Assembly: GCF_008831285.2 (NCBI RefSeq) | Contig: NC_045138.2 | Coordinates: forward strand, 12,596,571-12,660,570 | DNA: 64,000 bases | Source: Nymphaea colorata | Taxonomy: Eukaryota; Streptophyta; Magnoliopsida; Nymphaeales; Nymphaeaceae | Reading direction: 5' to 3' | Part shown: in pieces, positions 36,600-49,761 of the stretch | Numbering within the stretch: position 1 is the first letter of the stretch | Layout: each line of letters opens with the position of its first letter | Program-made: the position numbers and the translations under genes | The notes under the pieces: generated by a model | Told to the model about the DNA's origin: nothing | Seen by the model: the letters and a program-made list of their open reading frames with translations, nothing else | The model's database searches: none

Positions 36600-39500
36600 T
36601 GTTTGCATTCTCAAAATTTATTTTGGTTTTTTGAATGCTTACATGAATATGAAGTTTTATTTTTTAAAATTAAAAGGAAAGGAACTCGCCCGTTGGTACG
36701 AGGATTAGCCATTCTCGATGACTTTATTGAGGTAATCAATCCAAAAACTATGCTTATTTTTTATGTATTCCATTTTTACTTAAACATCTTCATCATCTTA
36801 AATATAGTGTGGTGTTTATAATTAATGTCAAAGCTTTGATGTTTCAAATTTTTAGATGAGAAAGTTTTGAAAAATCGTTTGAGAGTATAAACCATTTTCA
36901 TATAGGAGATTTTTGAATCAAGATATCTTTGCAAATGTCATTTGAAAACCTTTGAAAGACAATATAGGTAATATAGGTATTTAAAGATCACTTTTCAAAA
37001 TCAATTTAATGTTCTCTTAAGAACTTAAGTAAGTTTAAGATTTTGATTTAATTCGGTTATTACATAGCTACAACTCTATCTCATGTTGTTAAAGTTTTTT
37101 AAAAAAAAAATATTTGTAATCATTCGTAAATTCTACAAGTGAATGTGAATGCATAAATGATTTGATTCTATATGATTGAAAGCAAATTATTTATCATATC
37201 ATGTCATTCATCTAAAGATATCCTATAAAAAGGAAAAAAATTTAATAGTAAAAATGAGTTGTAGACATTCAAGCATGATTCTAATATTGAGTCATTACTT
37301 GAGTTTTGGTCTTAGTGAAGTTGACAAGTGAAAATTAAAATCATAGATCTTTGGGAAAGAAATATTTGAAAAAATAGAAAAAAGAAATGAAAGATTTTAA
37401 GCAAAAGGAATAGAGGGAAAGAGAAGGAGAAAGAAAAGAGAAAGAGAAAAAGATTTTGAAAAGGTAGAAAGAGAAATTTTAAAGAGAGTGAATATATATA
37501 TATGTGTGTGTATTTAGTTGTATGAATATATGTATTTGAAAATTTATAAAAAGATGATCTTAAATCTAAGAGAAAGAGAGGGAGTGAAGAAGATTTTAGA
37601 GAGAGATAGAGAAATATGAAAGTTTGTAAAAAAGAATGTATTAACTCGAAGAGAGAGAGAGAGAAGATTCTAGAGAGAGAAAGTGAAATACACATATATA
37701 CTTATTTATATACATGTATATGAAAATCTATGAAGAAATATGTTAAATCATAGAGAGATTAGGATAAAGAGATGCATTCATGCGCATGTATATGTATATA
37801 ATATATATATATATATATATACATATACATTGAAGAGGTAACTTAGAGCAAATCCAACTTTGATTTTTCTATATAGAATGGAGAGGAACTTGTGTTCATG
37901 CAAAAGCCTAAGCTAAGTCTCTAAGGCCTCACTGAAGTAACTTCTTATTTCTGAAATTCATTTAAAAACATGATTTCAAATACTTTCATATAAGCATAAA
38001 ATAATAAGCATTTTATCTATTAGAAGAAAAATTGTTTCTCCCACCATTAGACGTGAGAATGTCATGAATATGTACTTTAGTATATACACATTCATAAGGG
38101 GTTTTTTCGGGTTGAACAAATCCTAACATCAAAATCAACATAATAATAAAGAAATCTTAATCAAAACATTCATTCTTACCATTCATTCACATCTTAATAA
38201 GCAAAATCAGCCTATTATCCATAAATATCATTTCAATCATGAACAATCCACACATTTAATGAGGAAAGAAATGAAAGAACTACATTTTGAAAATAAATGG
38301 AGAAAAAAAAAATATTTCACTTTGCTCATACTCTCGTGCACTTAAGAGTAGCTCTTGACTTCAAATAGCAGATCTTTGAAGCTCTCTTGCATGGTCATTG
38401 GGAGATGGCAAAGGGAAATAAAAAAAAATGAGAGGATTACTACATACTTTTAGTAAAAGTGATTTTAGAGAATGAACATCTTTTTTAGATGATCTTAGAG
38501 TTTCCTTGAGTGAAGCTTCAAGATGTTGAGGATGCCTCTCTCGAGAGGTCTCCTCGTGCTCTCCTGAAGAGTAAAAGTTGGAGAAGCTTGATCCCAAGGT
38601 TTGAGAAGAAGAAGAAGAGAAGAAGAGAGAAATGGAGAGAGAGGTAGGGGAAAACAAGTTTTCAAATGAGAAATACTAGAAGTTTCTCAAGGGTTGGCTC
38701 ATGCTCAAGAGAAAAGATTTTGGAGGTATTTATAGAGAGTTTTGGAGTCAAAACTTAAAATTTGATTTTTTAATCTAACAACATTTTTATGCGAATTCCA
38801 AGTATTATTTGAATTATTTTATTTTTTTAAATAGGTCTTGACCAAATGAGATTGACTCTTAGCACTACAAACACCCATTTGGATGTGTGTGCATAGCTAA
38901 ATACCCACCCATCAGACCCAAAACCACCCCCTTGGGGTGGTTTTTAACAAAAAAAAAGGGCATGCGCAGCTCGCATTCCCTGCCTCAGCATGGCCCACGA
39001 TCGCGTGTCTGTGATTGGCCATGTATACGCGTGCTACCAGGCAACAGCACTGTCACGACCGTGCCACTCGTGGCAGCGTCTGGCACGCTGACGCACCTGG
39101 TGCGGCGGTGTGCCTTAGCTCGTGCATGGCTAGGTGCTTGGCAGCGCCAGGCATGTGGTAGAGAGGAAGAAATGCCCCTTTATTGGTTCATTTAGACCAA
39201 TAAGGGGTGGTTTTCGCCTCCCTCCTTACAAGGGGTCCCACACTTAAAAAAAACGTAAAAATCATTTTCTAAAATGCATATTTTAAAGGGTAAAACGGTC
39301 TTTTGTTACAAACAAGACCAACTTCATTTTGAGTGATTTTGGACTTGTTTTAGATCCAGTTCGAGTTCGTTTGGTCGCCAACATGTTCTAGTTGATGTCC
39401 GATGCTTGGATCAAGGATTAGGTGAGTGGTTTATGCTCAAAACATATTTTTTATGCAAGATTGAGGTACAAAACAAAGGGAAAGTCTGTGCATGCATGCG

Positions 39501-40027
39501 CGGTGCTCGATAGTATCAAAGTTTGTTATTTTGGTATCGACTTTGGATTTTGAGCTGAAAGTCTCAATTTAGATCTGAACTTTGGTTTTGGATCTAATTT
39601 AGACTTAGAGCGGTTTTATGGGTATGTTTTCCTAGTTTGGTCATAATTTCATTTGTGGGGGTTTAGTTACGGACTTTGGATTTGTATTTCGGACCAAGGT
39701 GTGTATTTTTGATCTAGGATTTGGATTGGATCCAAAACTTGGTTTAATAATAGTCTTTGGACTTAAAACTTGCATTTGGACTCTGATATGGGTCTAGAGG
39801 TCTGTTTTGGATTGAGTGATCGTGAATTGGATGTGGGTATGGATATAGAAGTCTATCTTGAGTCTAGGGTTGAGATTTGAATTTGAGTGTGAACTTAGAA
39901 GTCTGTTTTGAGATGAGCTTGGTGTCCAAACTTAGATCCAAATCATTGTAAAAATGGTTGAAATAACTGAGAATCTTGTTTAAGTAAAATATAATATAGT
40001 CTTTTGTAAAAATTTGAGGTGATGATA
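36600..40027 (-). repeat. 3' LTR of the outer gypsy element
   Basis: Read on the minus strand it begins TATCATCACCTC just after the purine tract AACAAAGAGGGGCATC, and ends ...GAATGCAAACA. Its sequence follows the LTR at 46864-49761 throughout (for example the TATA region, the CTTAAGAGTAGCTCTTGACT block in inverse and the CTCTCTTTCTC leader). A TATAAATA lies at 38727-38734 on the minus strand. About 3.4 kb, longer than its relatives through insertions, including GC-rich sequence at 38.95-39.25 kb. It includes a GA-rich segment and a (TA)n run at 37.8 kb. Confidence 0.65.
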
Positions 40028-40450
40028 GATGCCCCTCTTTGTTACTAAGTTAGCGCACGCCTCGCTTAGTGGCAAAAATAAGCATCTCAGATTTTTCAAA
40101 TAAAAATGGAGTGGCATTTCAGGCTTAACCCCTTACTTGAATAAGTTATTTGAGCTTGTTGTAGGTTTAACTCTTTGCATGCATGGTTTGGCAAGATTGA
40201 GTTAAGGATTGACCCCTTACATGAGCAGGTTGCTTTGTCTTGCATTGTGGGTTTAATGCCTTACTTGCATGGGTTGCACTGTAGGTTTAACCCCTTACCT
40301 ACATGGGTTTGCTCTTGAGTTTTGAGTGATAATAAAAAATTGTCTCAGTGTAGTAATTATTTTTTACGACTGAGGAAAATTCAATAGATAATAGATCAAA
40401 TGTAAAAAACACAAGTATTTGCCATTGATTGAAAAGTGAACACAAGAGGA

Positions 40451-40651
40451 CTAAGTATATAATTTCTTGAGGTGAAGAGCATTAACGGAATTGGTAAGTA
40501 CCATTCTATCAACACCGATTAACCGGTATTAGTTACGTGGCAAGGTTTCCTTAACAACATATGAGCCTTTTCAGTTTGGTGCCCACTTATCACGAGATCA
40601 TTCTCTAAGGTATTTCAGAGATCGTAGGACCAAGTCATTTACTTTGAAAGG
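40451..40651 (-). pseudogene. Gypsy pol remnant: C-terminal tail of integrase
   Basis: The minus-strand frame contains FKVNDLVLRS, RDKWAPN, KGSYVVKETL, RLIGVDRM and NSVNALHLKKLY then a stop. It matches the end of Tat-type pol (GDLVLR, GKWAPNWEGPYVV, LTDMDG, PVNADAVKKYY). It has three internal stops. It lies 0.4 kb before the purine tract and 3' LTR, as expected for the end of pol. Confidence 0.7.
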
Positions 40652-40789
40652 CTGGGGGCTGTACTTTTCTTATGGTTTGTCTCTTTGTCATGCTTATAAT
40701 TGTTACCATTGTCTTTTCTAGTGCCAGCATTTGCTATGAAGTGGGTAGGTAACTTAAATTTTTCCTCATTTTTTAACTTTTTCTTTGTA

Positions 40790-41401
40790 CTTGGGCGTAA
40801 TAATTCCATCAAAATTGCCTTATTCAAGGCTTTCTTCTATTGAATTTGCTTGTTCAATTAATTCAGCAAAGGTCTTGATTGAAGCATTGCAGATGAGACT
40901 TTTTAACGATTGGGCAAGATTTTTTCTGATAAATGACAAAGTTTGTGTTCCAAAGATAGACTCATTCATCTTGTTGCATTGAATTCTCTATTTTTGGGAG
41001 CTTTTTCATCTTGTTTTTTTTTTTTTACAGAGATTGCAAAGTGTACTGAGGGTTGAAGCCAAAGGAACATTTTGCTCAAATCTCTCGACGAACATGTTAA
41101 CCAATCTACTGAATTCCTTAACTTCAACTGGGTTAACATTTTTTTTGTACTTGCGCAACAATGCCTTCCAAACTCAATGGAAAGTAGCGAAACAATGCTC
41201 TGTTATTTTCCCGGACCTTATAGCTTCATTCATGAATGTGGAAAGATGAATGTGTGGGCAAATGGTTCCATCATATTTGATGAACTCCTTAGGCAAACCC
41301 TTTATGTCTTCATCTCCTTCAATGCCTAGGTAATAATCTTCACATGAGTATGAACATTTTCCCTTTTCCCTAAGTTCAAGGTTGTTCATTCTTTTCTCCA
41401 T
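40790..41401 (-). pseudogene. Gypsy Gag remnant (retrotransposon gag domain, Tat type)
   Basis: The minus-strand frame from 41401 reads LPKEFIKYDGTICPHIHLSTFMNEA, with GKITEHCFATFH, a stop, then WKALLRKY, EFSRLVNMFVERFEQNV and, after a frameshift, SFIRKNLAQSLKSLI and FAELIEQANSIEESL. This order (KYDGT..PHxHLxxF, F...F..QF, FI..L, F.ELI..A..IE) is that of plant gypsy Gag. Only about 100 bp separate it from the integrase tail, so protease, RT, RNase H and most of integrase have been deleted. Confidence 0.65.
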
Positions 41402-41884
41402 TTTGTAACACTTGTGCTTAGTTGGACTCTCGTCATCACTTGATTTGCATGATTCTCACTATGTCGTTTTTTTTTCTTGCCTTGACTTCTTTTACTTAGT
41501 ATATTTTTTTACTTTTTGCCTTTCTTGGTTGGCTTTCTCTAACTTTTCGGCTTCTCTTCTGAACTACCACTTAAGATAGGGCTAGGTAAGCTACTATCCT
41601 CTATTATTTGTTTCCTTTACTTGCTTTTTTCGTCGTCTTCTTTTTCTTTGATGGAAGCAATTTAGGCTTTCATCCTTATTGGCTGTTGAGTCCGAATGTA
41701 TATGGTCTTTACCCTGATCTATAGGAGAAGGATTATTGTTTTTCTTGTTCCTTTTTTGTTCGGTAGATTTTTCATTTACTGGTTTGAGTAACCATGAGAG
41801 CTGTTATTTCTTCTTGCTCCTTCATGAAGCATTCCATAAACAACTAAAACATATGGCAGCCTTATGGTTTAATTGCTGGGAAGC
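41402..41884 (-). other. Outer gypsy internal region upstream of the Gag remnant
   Basis: Lies between the inner element and the Gag remnant and should hold the N-terminal part of Gag. The minus-strand translation is rich in Lys, Glu and Gln but broken; I recognise no motif. Confidence 0.4.
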
Positions 41885-42229
41885 TGTTACAACCCCTTGT
41901 TTTTATTTTTATTTTTATTTTGACCCAGCGCAACGCACAAATGCACAATCGCCCGTCGCGCATCATGCGAGATGCTTTCTCGCAAACACGCGATCATGCG
42001 TCGCATGTGATCTCGCGCTGCTGCGTTGGCCTTTTGGGGTGCAGTTTTGACCTTCTTAGGTGGGCATTAGCCCTACTCACACCCCAAATGGGTGTTTCCG
42101 GGGCTAATGGCCAATTCCACTTGGTCAAAACTTATTTTACATAAAAAATCATTAAAAAATGCTTACAATTGGCATAAAAATCTTGTTAAATTAAAAAAAT
42201 CAAGTTTTGAATTTTCCTTCAAAACTCTC

Positions 42230-42237
42230 TATAAATA
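42230..42237 (+). promoter_or_regulatory. TATA box of the inner 5' LTR
   Basis: CTCTCTATAAATACCCCC, also present at 47741 in the partner LTR and on the minus strand at 38727 in the outer LTR. Conservation in three LTRs supports it as the promoter. Confidence 0.6.
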
Positions 42238-43189
42238 CCCCCACAATCCTCCCTCTTGGGTAGGAGCTAACACATGAGGAATCTCTAATGCTTCTTCACT
42301 TGAAGATTTAGAGTTTTTATTTGGCTCTTGTTATCCATTTTTCTCTTCTTTTCTTCTTCTTCTCCATGTTCCAATTCTTCAAGAGAGCATGAGAAGATAT
42401 TAGAGGTATGTATCCCACTCTTCATTTATTTTCATTTCTTTTTGCAGCACCTCATGGCCATGCAAGACTCTAATGACTTATTATCTAGAGTTAAGAGTAG
42501 CATCTTAAGTGCACTGAGAGTTTGAGCAAGGTGAAATAATTTTTTTTTCTTCGTTTATTTTCGAAATAAGCTTGTTATATTGCTTTATTCATCGCATGTG
42601 CATGAGATGATACTTATGCATGATGCATTAATTTTTCTTAATTAATGAGCAAATGCACGGTGAGAATGAGTTTTTGAGTTGTGATCTTTTCTTTGTTATG
42701 TTAATTTTTGAGGTTGAGATTTGTCTAGCCCGGGAAGGCCCTCTATAAATATGTACATGTTAAAATGCATTTTCATGTCATTCTCACTTTTAGTATCTTT
42801 CTCAATCACACGATTAGGAACTCCAATGAGTGTCTTATCACATTGCTTAATTTTATTCTATGCCAAATGGTAGGAGAAATATATTTTCTTTTAATAAATA
42901 AAATAACAATATTTTATGTTCACATATAAAAATATTGGAATCATGTTTTTCAAAATATTTTCGAAAGCAAGAACTCTCTTTAATGAGACCTTGAAGACTT
43001 AGTTTAGGCTCTTGCATGAACCTAAGTTCCTCTTCGGTTTACATAAAAAAATTGAAGATATTTTGAAGTTACTTTTTTATTTCAACTCTCATAAGAGTAT
43101 ACAAGTATACACATGTTATATAGGTATATGTGCGCATGACTATCTCTCTTTGTCTTTTTTTTTATGACTTAACATATTCTTTATATATA

Positions 43190-43191
43190 CA

Positions 43192-43258
<67 letters not shown>
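43190..43258. repeat. (TA)n tract in the LTR
   Basis: TA repeats with a few interruptions. A (TA)n tract lies at the corresponding place in the partner LTR (about 48703-48746). Confidence 0.85.
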
Positions 43259-43259
<1 letters not shown>

Positions 43260-44344
43260 GTTCTCTATCTCTTTCTTTCTAAAAACTTGTTCTCTTTCTC
43301 TCTCTCTTTTTCTAACTCTTTCTTTCTAAAAACTTGTTTTCTTTCTCTCTCTCTTTTTCTAAAAACTTGTTCTCTTTCTCTCTCTCTTTTTCTAAAATCT
43401 TCTTCTTCCTCTCCATTCAAGTTATTACTTCATTTCACGAGTATATATATATTAGAATCTCTTTCTTTTAGTTTCTCTCTCTCTTTCAAATCTTTTATTT
43501 GATGATTTTCAAAATCTCTTTCTCTTTCTCTCTCTCTCTCTTTCTCCCTATTCCTCTCATACTAATGTATTTTCATTTTTTTCATTCTTTTGGATATTTT
43601 TCTCCTAAGATTTAAGGTTTTAACTTTCCATTTGCCGACTTCACGAAGGCCAAAAATCAAGTAATGACCCAATATTAGAATCATACTTGACGGTCTACAA
43701 CTCCATTTCATTTTCAAAACTTTTTTCTTTTCATAAAAATATTTACGACAGTTTTATAAATGCAAAGGAGAAATTTAGATGAATGTTATGATATAAATGA
43801 ATGATTTCTTTCTAATCATATAGGATCAATACATTCATACATCTACATTCACTTAACATCACGAATAATCACATGCACGTCTCTAAAAGAACGTAAGCAA
43901 GATGAGATGAAGCTTTACTTAGAGAGCAACCGAATTAGAGCAAAATTTTAAACCTACTTAAAGTCTTAAGAAAACACTACAGTGACTTCAAAAGTGATCT
44001 CCAAAGGTTTCCAAATGATATTTGTAAAGATTTCTCAATTCAAAATTTCTCAAATAAAAATGTTTTACACTTTCAAATGATTCTTTAAAACTTTATCAAA
44101 ATCTTGAAACATCGAATCTTTATTTTCTCAAATATTACATCACATTTAGAATGAAAAAGATGTTTAAGCAAAAGCAAAATGCATAAAAAATAAGCATAGC
44201 CCTTGGATTTGTTATCCCTGGTGAAGCTGCCAAAAACAGTCACTCCTTGTTTCGATGGGCAAGTCCATTTCTTTATCATTTCAAAATAAAATCTATTTTT
44301 TTATGGCAGTTCAAAAACCAAATATTTTTAGGGATACAAACAGA

Positions 44345-44360
44345 TGACGACCATGTTGGG
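44345..44360 (+). other. Primer-binding-like site of the inner element
   Basis: TGACGACCATGTTGGG starts 2 nt after the LTR end. It resembles the TGGCGACTCxGTTGGG sequence known at this position in Tat/Ogre-type elements. The tRNA is not certain. Confidence 0.45.
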
Positions 44361-46089
44361 AGCTGTCACCATTGGGTTATGATTATTATTGATGCATTTC
44401 CATAAACTTGAACATCGTATATATTACCAATGATAAAGCATGTTCTCTTCTTTGGCCTTGATCCCATCGGCATTTCATTATATTACTTGGTAATTATGTT
44501 TGTTATCTTGCATATAAGACTGATTGAGGAAGATATTTACCTAGATCCAGTATTAAATACTGCCCTCTTCAATTTAAGACTTGATTGAAAATAATATTTG
44601 CTATTTTATTTATTTTAATCACCATCTTAGGAAACATTGCATTAGGGACAATCAATTTTGCAAGTTTGCTCATATTTCAAAAGCTTCCTATACTTATATG
44701 TCTCAGTCATTATGTTGTCGGGTTTGGTCTTAGGTGGTAGCACCAGACTAAGCATTACAAATGGACCACACCTTCGGGAGAAAAGCCCCTTGTTAGTTCC
44801 ATGAATGGTAACTTGTGGTATATCGACGATTGTCCAAGAAGAAGTGCATAGACCTTACCCTTAGCTGCCAAATGAATGAGTCTATACTTGTACTAAGCCT
44901 CATGGCTAAGGTATATTGATATATCTTATATGGAATAATCATAATTGATCAATCCAAACTCAATTAGGGTCCTATGTTTCTTTTCTAAATATATGCATGA
45001 TAAATGAATGTGACTTTAGAAAGTGCTCATTATATGATAAATGCATGTATGTCTTCCATACAATCTTTGATCAATTTAATAATTTTACACTCCATATTTT
45101 TTTATCTAAATCAATAACTTTTTTATCTAAATCAATATCTTCTTCGATCATCTCTAAATAATCGTCGACATTAGCACGCCATAAATTCATGGTTTAACCC
45201 TACTACCTAAGTGACATTGATTTTACAAATTATATCATTCGGCAAGTCCATTTTTTTTAGAATTGCTTCAAAATTTATATTTTATCATACCTTGTCAATC
45301 CTTTATTTATTCATTTATCCAACTTCCTATTCTTGAATATGATACCCATCTATTGGTTCAATTAAATTTTTCTTAACTCATGTCATGCATTCTTTTATCC
45401 TCCTTTATACTTAGCCAAATAAAATTTCTAGCTTCAATACCATAGTGTGTCTTTCTTCCCTAATTTTAGGGGTTCATCATTTATTCCAAGTTGATTGCTA
45501 ACCTTTCCTTTACTTCAGTATATTTTGTTCTCAATCGTCGGACATGTAATTTTAACCTATATTGAATCTATGCTTTCATGAATCAAACATCGTGTATTTA
45601 TTGTGTACCTTCTACTCTGCTTGAGATTTAATCATTTCCAAAGTTAAAATGCTTCACAAGTGATGGATTGCTCATAATTTTCTCTATTTTCCTATAAAAT
45701 GCTATCGACGTGATTTCTTGCTACGAGAATCACCATCTACCGATCATATTCTTATAACAAATTTTTTTCCTACAAGCTTTGTCTCAAAATGAAAATTCTT
45801 TTATACCTAAGCTCATACATATGTTATTACCTTTCACCCTCATTTTCTATTAGCAAGAAATACATCAATTTTCTTTATATAATTTTGTCCACACCTTCTT
45901 TTTATTGAGACATTTTTCATTATTCGCCTCAGTCGCAATCCAATACGTTAACCATCTATCCTTTACCTAGTACATTGGCGCATTCTGTTTTGAATCATAT
46001 CCTATCACTTATCAGTCATGGCAATTTTTAACAGTGGGGCATTTTTTTTAATTATGAATATTTTGAGATATTTTATAAATTGCATTTAT

Positions 46090-46161
<72 letters not shown>

Positions 46162-46863
46162 TCATTCACAAAATCATCCTTGTGCATCAAGAGAAGGTTC
46201 ATATCATGATCAAACTAAAGATTCTAAAGCTAGCTCAACTTTGTCATTAGACAAGGGAATCTTATGAAGCAAGCGCAACTTGGCCCTTTGGCCAAGGGCT
46301 TTTCAAAACAAGTTCAACCCAAACACTATTTTAAGAAATTTTACAAAGCAACTTCAAAATCCAGCCTCCAATAAAAACAAAAACTTCACCATAAGGCACT
46401 CGAGATGATAGGAAATGTTCTTGTCACAACCAATTTTGGAGCAATCGGGTCTCATTCTCAACTTCAACAAAAGTATTGAAGGTGATGAGGGTTCTTTATT
46501 GGCATTGCCACTTGTTATCAAGCAACCCACTCATACAAGGAGAAAAACTTGAAACTATGGGCAAAAGAGCAAACCAAGAAGGTAAGGGGTTAAACCTATA
46601 ATGTAAGTTAAGAGCAACCCACACAGGTAAAGGGTTAAACCTGCAATGCAAGCAAAGAGCAACCCATTCAGAGGTGTTAAACCTAAATTCAGCAAACCTA
46701 TGCAGGCAATGAGTTAAACCTGCAACATAAGGTCAAACAATCCATTCAGGTAAGGGGTTAAACCTAAAACATCACTCCAAACATGTTTCATTTGAAAAAT
46801 CCAAGGTGCTTATCTTTGTCGCAAAGCACAGCTAGTGCCAGCTTAGTAACAAAGAGGGACATC
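44361..46863 (+). other. Non-coding interior of the inner element
   Basis: AT-rich, without any frame resembling Gag or Pol. It contains a segment (44.80-44.90 kb, with AACTTGTGGTATAT and ACCTTACCCTTAGCTGCC) that recurs inverted at 51.41-51.52 kb in the outer element's leader, and a GGGTTAAACCT repeat series at 46.58-46.76 kb that recurs inverted at 40.12-40.31 kb. It ends in the purine tract AACAAAGAGGGACATC (46848-46863). Confidence 0.6.
46090..46158. repeat. (TA)n microsatellite
   Basis: About 69 bases of uninterrupted TA in the interior of the inner element. Confidence 0.9.
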
Positions 46864-48700
46864 TGTTATCACTCCAATTTTTTTAAAAAAGATTGTATTT
46901 TATTTTCACACAAATAAAATTTTCAGTTATTCCAAGACCCAAAAAAAATTTGCGACTATTCGATCTAAAATGAATCTCTAAACTTATGTCCGAACCCAAA
47001 CACAAAATTCAAATTCAAAACCCAACTTTAGACACGAGATTCAAATCCAAAATCCAACTCTTGAATCTGAATTAGATCTAAAACCCAAGTCTAGATCCAA
47101 ATCAAGATTTTCAAACTCAAAATCCAAAACCGATATAAAAACAACCAAATTTGATGTTATGAGCACCACACACGCATTCCCTTTGTTTTATGCTTCTTGC
47201 TCCGCAAATGTGTTTTTGAAACTTAAAACACTCATTAGAATGTGTCGGCGATCAATTGAACCCAATCCAGATTTAAAACAAGCTTAGAGTCACTCAAAAC
47301 GTTGTCACCCCCCCACCCAATTTGTAACAAAAACTATTTTTATACACATTTTAAAAAATTGTTTTATGAACATCCCCTTTTTTATTTTTATTTTGACCAC
47401 AGCGCAATGCGCAAACGTGTGATCATGCATCATGCACGTGCAGCGTGCCGACGAGCCAGGTGCTATTGCATGCACACAACCAATCGCGGCCCCGCACGCA
47501 TGTAGATGTGCATGCCCCCATTTTTGTGCTAAACCGCCCCTTAGGGGGTGGTTTTGACCCTCTCAGGTGGGCATTCGCCCTACCCACACCCTAAATGGGT
47601 GTTTGCAGGGCTAATGGCCAATCCCACTTAGTCAAAGCTTATTTTAAAAAAATTAAAATCATTTAAATGCTTGGAGTTCGCATAAAAATCTTGTTAAATT
47701 AAAAAAAAATAAATTTTTGAATTTTGGCTCCAAAACTCTTTATAAATACCCCCACAATCCTTTCTCTTGGGTATGAGCCAAACCTTGAAGCATCTCTAGT
47801 GCTTCTTCATTTGAAGATTTAGAGTTTATTTGGCTCTTCTTCTTCATTTTTCTCTTCTTTTCTTCTTCTTCTGCAAGTTCTAACTCTTCAAGAGAACTTG
47901 AGAAGATATTAGAGGTATGTATTCCACTCTTCATTTTTTTTCAATTTCTGCTTGCCACCTCCCCATGGCCGTGTACCATTTTCTATCCGGAGTCGAGAGC
48001 TACATCTTGAGTGCACTGAGAGTATGAGCAATGCGAAATAAATTTCATTTCTTGTTTATTTCCAAAATATGCTTGTTATATTGTTTTACTCATCATTTAT
48101 GCTTGAGATGATGCTTATGCATGATGTATTAATTTTCCTTAATTAATGAGCAAATGCACAACGAAAATGAGTTTTTGGGTTGGGATCTTTTCATTCTTAT
48201 GTTGATTTTTGAGGTTGAGATTTGTCCAATCCGAAAAAGTCCTTCACGAATATGTACATGTTAAAATGCATGCTCATGTCATTCTCAAGTTTAGTTTCTT
48301 TCTTAATCACCCAATTAGGAAACCCAATGAGTGTTTTATCATGTTACTTGATTTTCTTCCATACTCAATGGTGGGAGAAATATATTTTCTTATAATAAAT
48401 AAAATAATAATATTTTATGTTTACATATAAAAATATTGAAATCATATTTTCCAAAAGCTTTTAGAAAGCAAAAACTCTCTTTAATAAGGTTTTGGATACT
48501 TAGCCTAGGCTCTTACAAGAGCCCAAGTTCTTCTCCAGCCTATATAAAAAAATTGAAGCCGAATATTTTGAAGTTATTTCTTGATTTCAACTTTTATGAA
48601 AGCATATATGTATACACATGTTATATATGTATACGTGCACATGACTACCTGTCTTTGTCTTTGTCATTCTCTTTTATGATTTAGTATTCTTTTACAAATT

Positions 48701-48749
<49 letters not shown>

Positions 48750-48853
48750 CTATTTCTTCCTTTCTAAAGATTTGTTCTCTCTCTCTCTCTCTCTCTTTTT
48801 CTAAAATCTTCTTCTTCATCTTCATTCTAGTTAATACTTCATTTTACGAGTTG

Positions 48854-48891
<38 letters not shown>

Positions 48892-49761
48892 GTATGTATA
48901 TGTATACATATTTCTCTCTCTTTCAAATCTTTTATCTGATGATTTTCAAATTCTCTTTCTCTCTCGCTTTCTCCCTATTCCTCGCATACTAAAATATTTT
49001 CATCTTTTCCATTCTTTTGGATATTTTTCTCCAAAGATTTAATCCTTTAACTTTCCATTTGCTGACTTCACCAAGGACAAAAATCAAATAATGGTCCAAC
49101 ATTGGAATCATGCCTGATGGTCTACAACCTCATTCCATTTTAAAAAACTTGTTCTTTTTATAAAAATGCTTATGAAAATTTTATAAATAAAATAAAAATT
49201 TTAGATGAATGTTATGGTAGGAATGAGTAATTCTTTTTAATAATGTATGATCAATGCATTCATGCATCTACATTCACTTAACATCATGAATGATCACAAG
49301 TACCTCTATAAAAGAAACTATGCAAGATGAGATCAAACTCTAGCTAGGTTGCAACCAAATTAGAGTAAAATCTCAACCCTACTTAAAGTCTTAAGAGAAC
49401 ACTAAAATGATTTCAAAAGTGATATCTAAATGTTTTCAAATGATATTTGTAAAGATTTCTCCATTCAAAATTTTTCAAATCAAAATGTTTTACACTCTCA
49501 AATGATTCTTCAAAACTTTCTCAAAATCTTGAAACATCAAATCTTCAACATTTCGTTAAACATTACACCATATGTAGAATGAAAAAGATGTTTAAACAAA
49601 AACGAAATACATAAAAATTAAGCATAACCCTTGATTCGGTCAAGGCACCGGGAATGGTCAATCCTCATTCTGACAGGCGAGTCTCTTTCGCTTTCATTTC
49701 AAAATGAAACCTCTTTTTTCTGAAGCACTCCAAAAATCAAATATTTTTGGTGATACAAATA
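46864..49761 (+). repeat. 3' LTR of the inner element (about 2.9 kb)
   Basis: Begins TGTTATCACTCC directly after the purine tract and ends TGATACAAATA. TATAAATA lies at 47741-47748. It is the most complete LTR of the family here and the reference for the others. It includes a CACACA/TATA microsatellite at 48855-48892. Confidence 0.65.

Larger units (their letters stand above)
41885..44342 (+). repeat. 5' LTR of the inner element, with internal deletion near its start
   Basis: Begins TGTTACAACCCCTTG and then matches the 3' LTR from its CCCTTTTTTATTTTTATTTTGACC point, so about 0.5 kb just after the start is missing. Ends GGGATACAAACA. TATAAATA at 42230-42237 is followed by a CT-rich leader. 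The (TA)n tract at 43190-43258 and CTCTTTCTCTCTCT blocks are shared with the other LTRs. Confidence 0.65.
41885..49761 (+). mobile_element. Inner gypsy-related non-coding element (LARD-like), plus strand
   Basis: The left LTR (41885-44342), a primer-binding-like site (44345), a non-coding interior of 2.5 kb, a purine tract and the right LTR (46864-49761) are in the correct order for a complete element of 7.9 kb. The flanks GAAGC (41880-41884) and GAAGG (49762-49766) fit a 5-bp target duplication with one mismatch. It has no gag or pol. Long LTRs with a non-coding interior define large retrotransposon derivatives, which need proteins from relatives. It sits inside the outer element in opposite orientation and its LTRs are of the same family. 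Confidence 0.65.

Noticed and set aside
46018-46209. Plus-strand frame with a long Tyr-Ile run
   Set aside because: The run is the translation of a (TA)n microsatellite. The same holds for the frames at 60256-60537 and 52007-52363.
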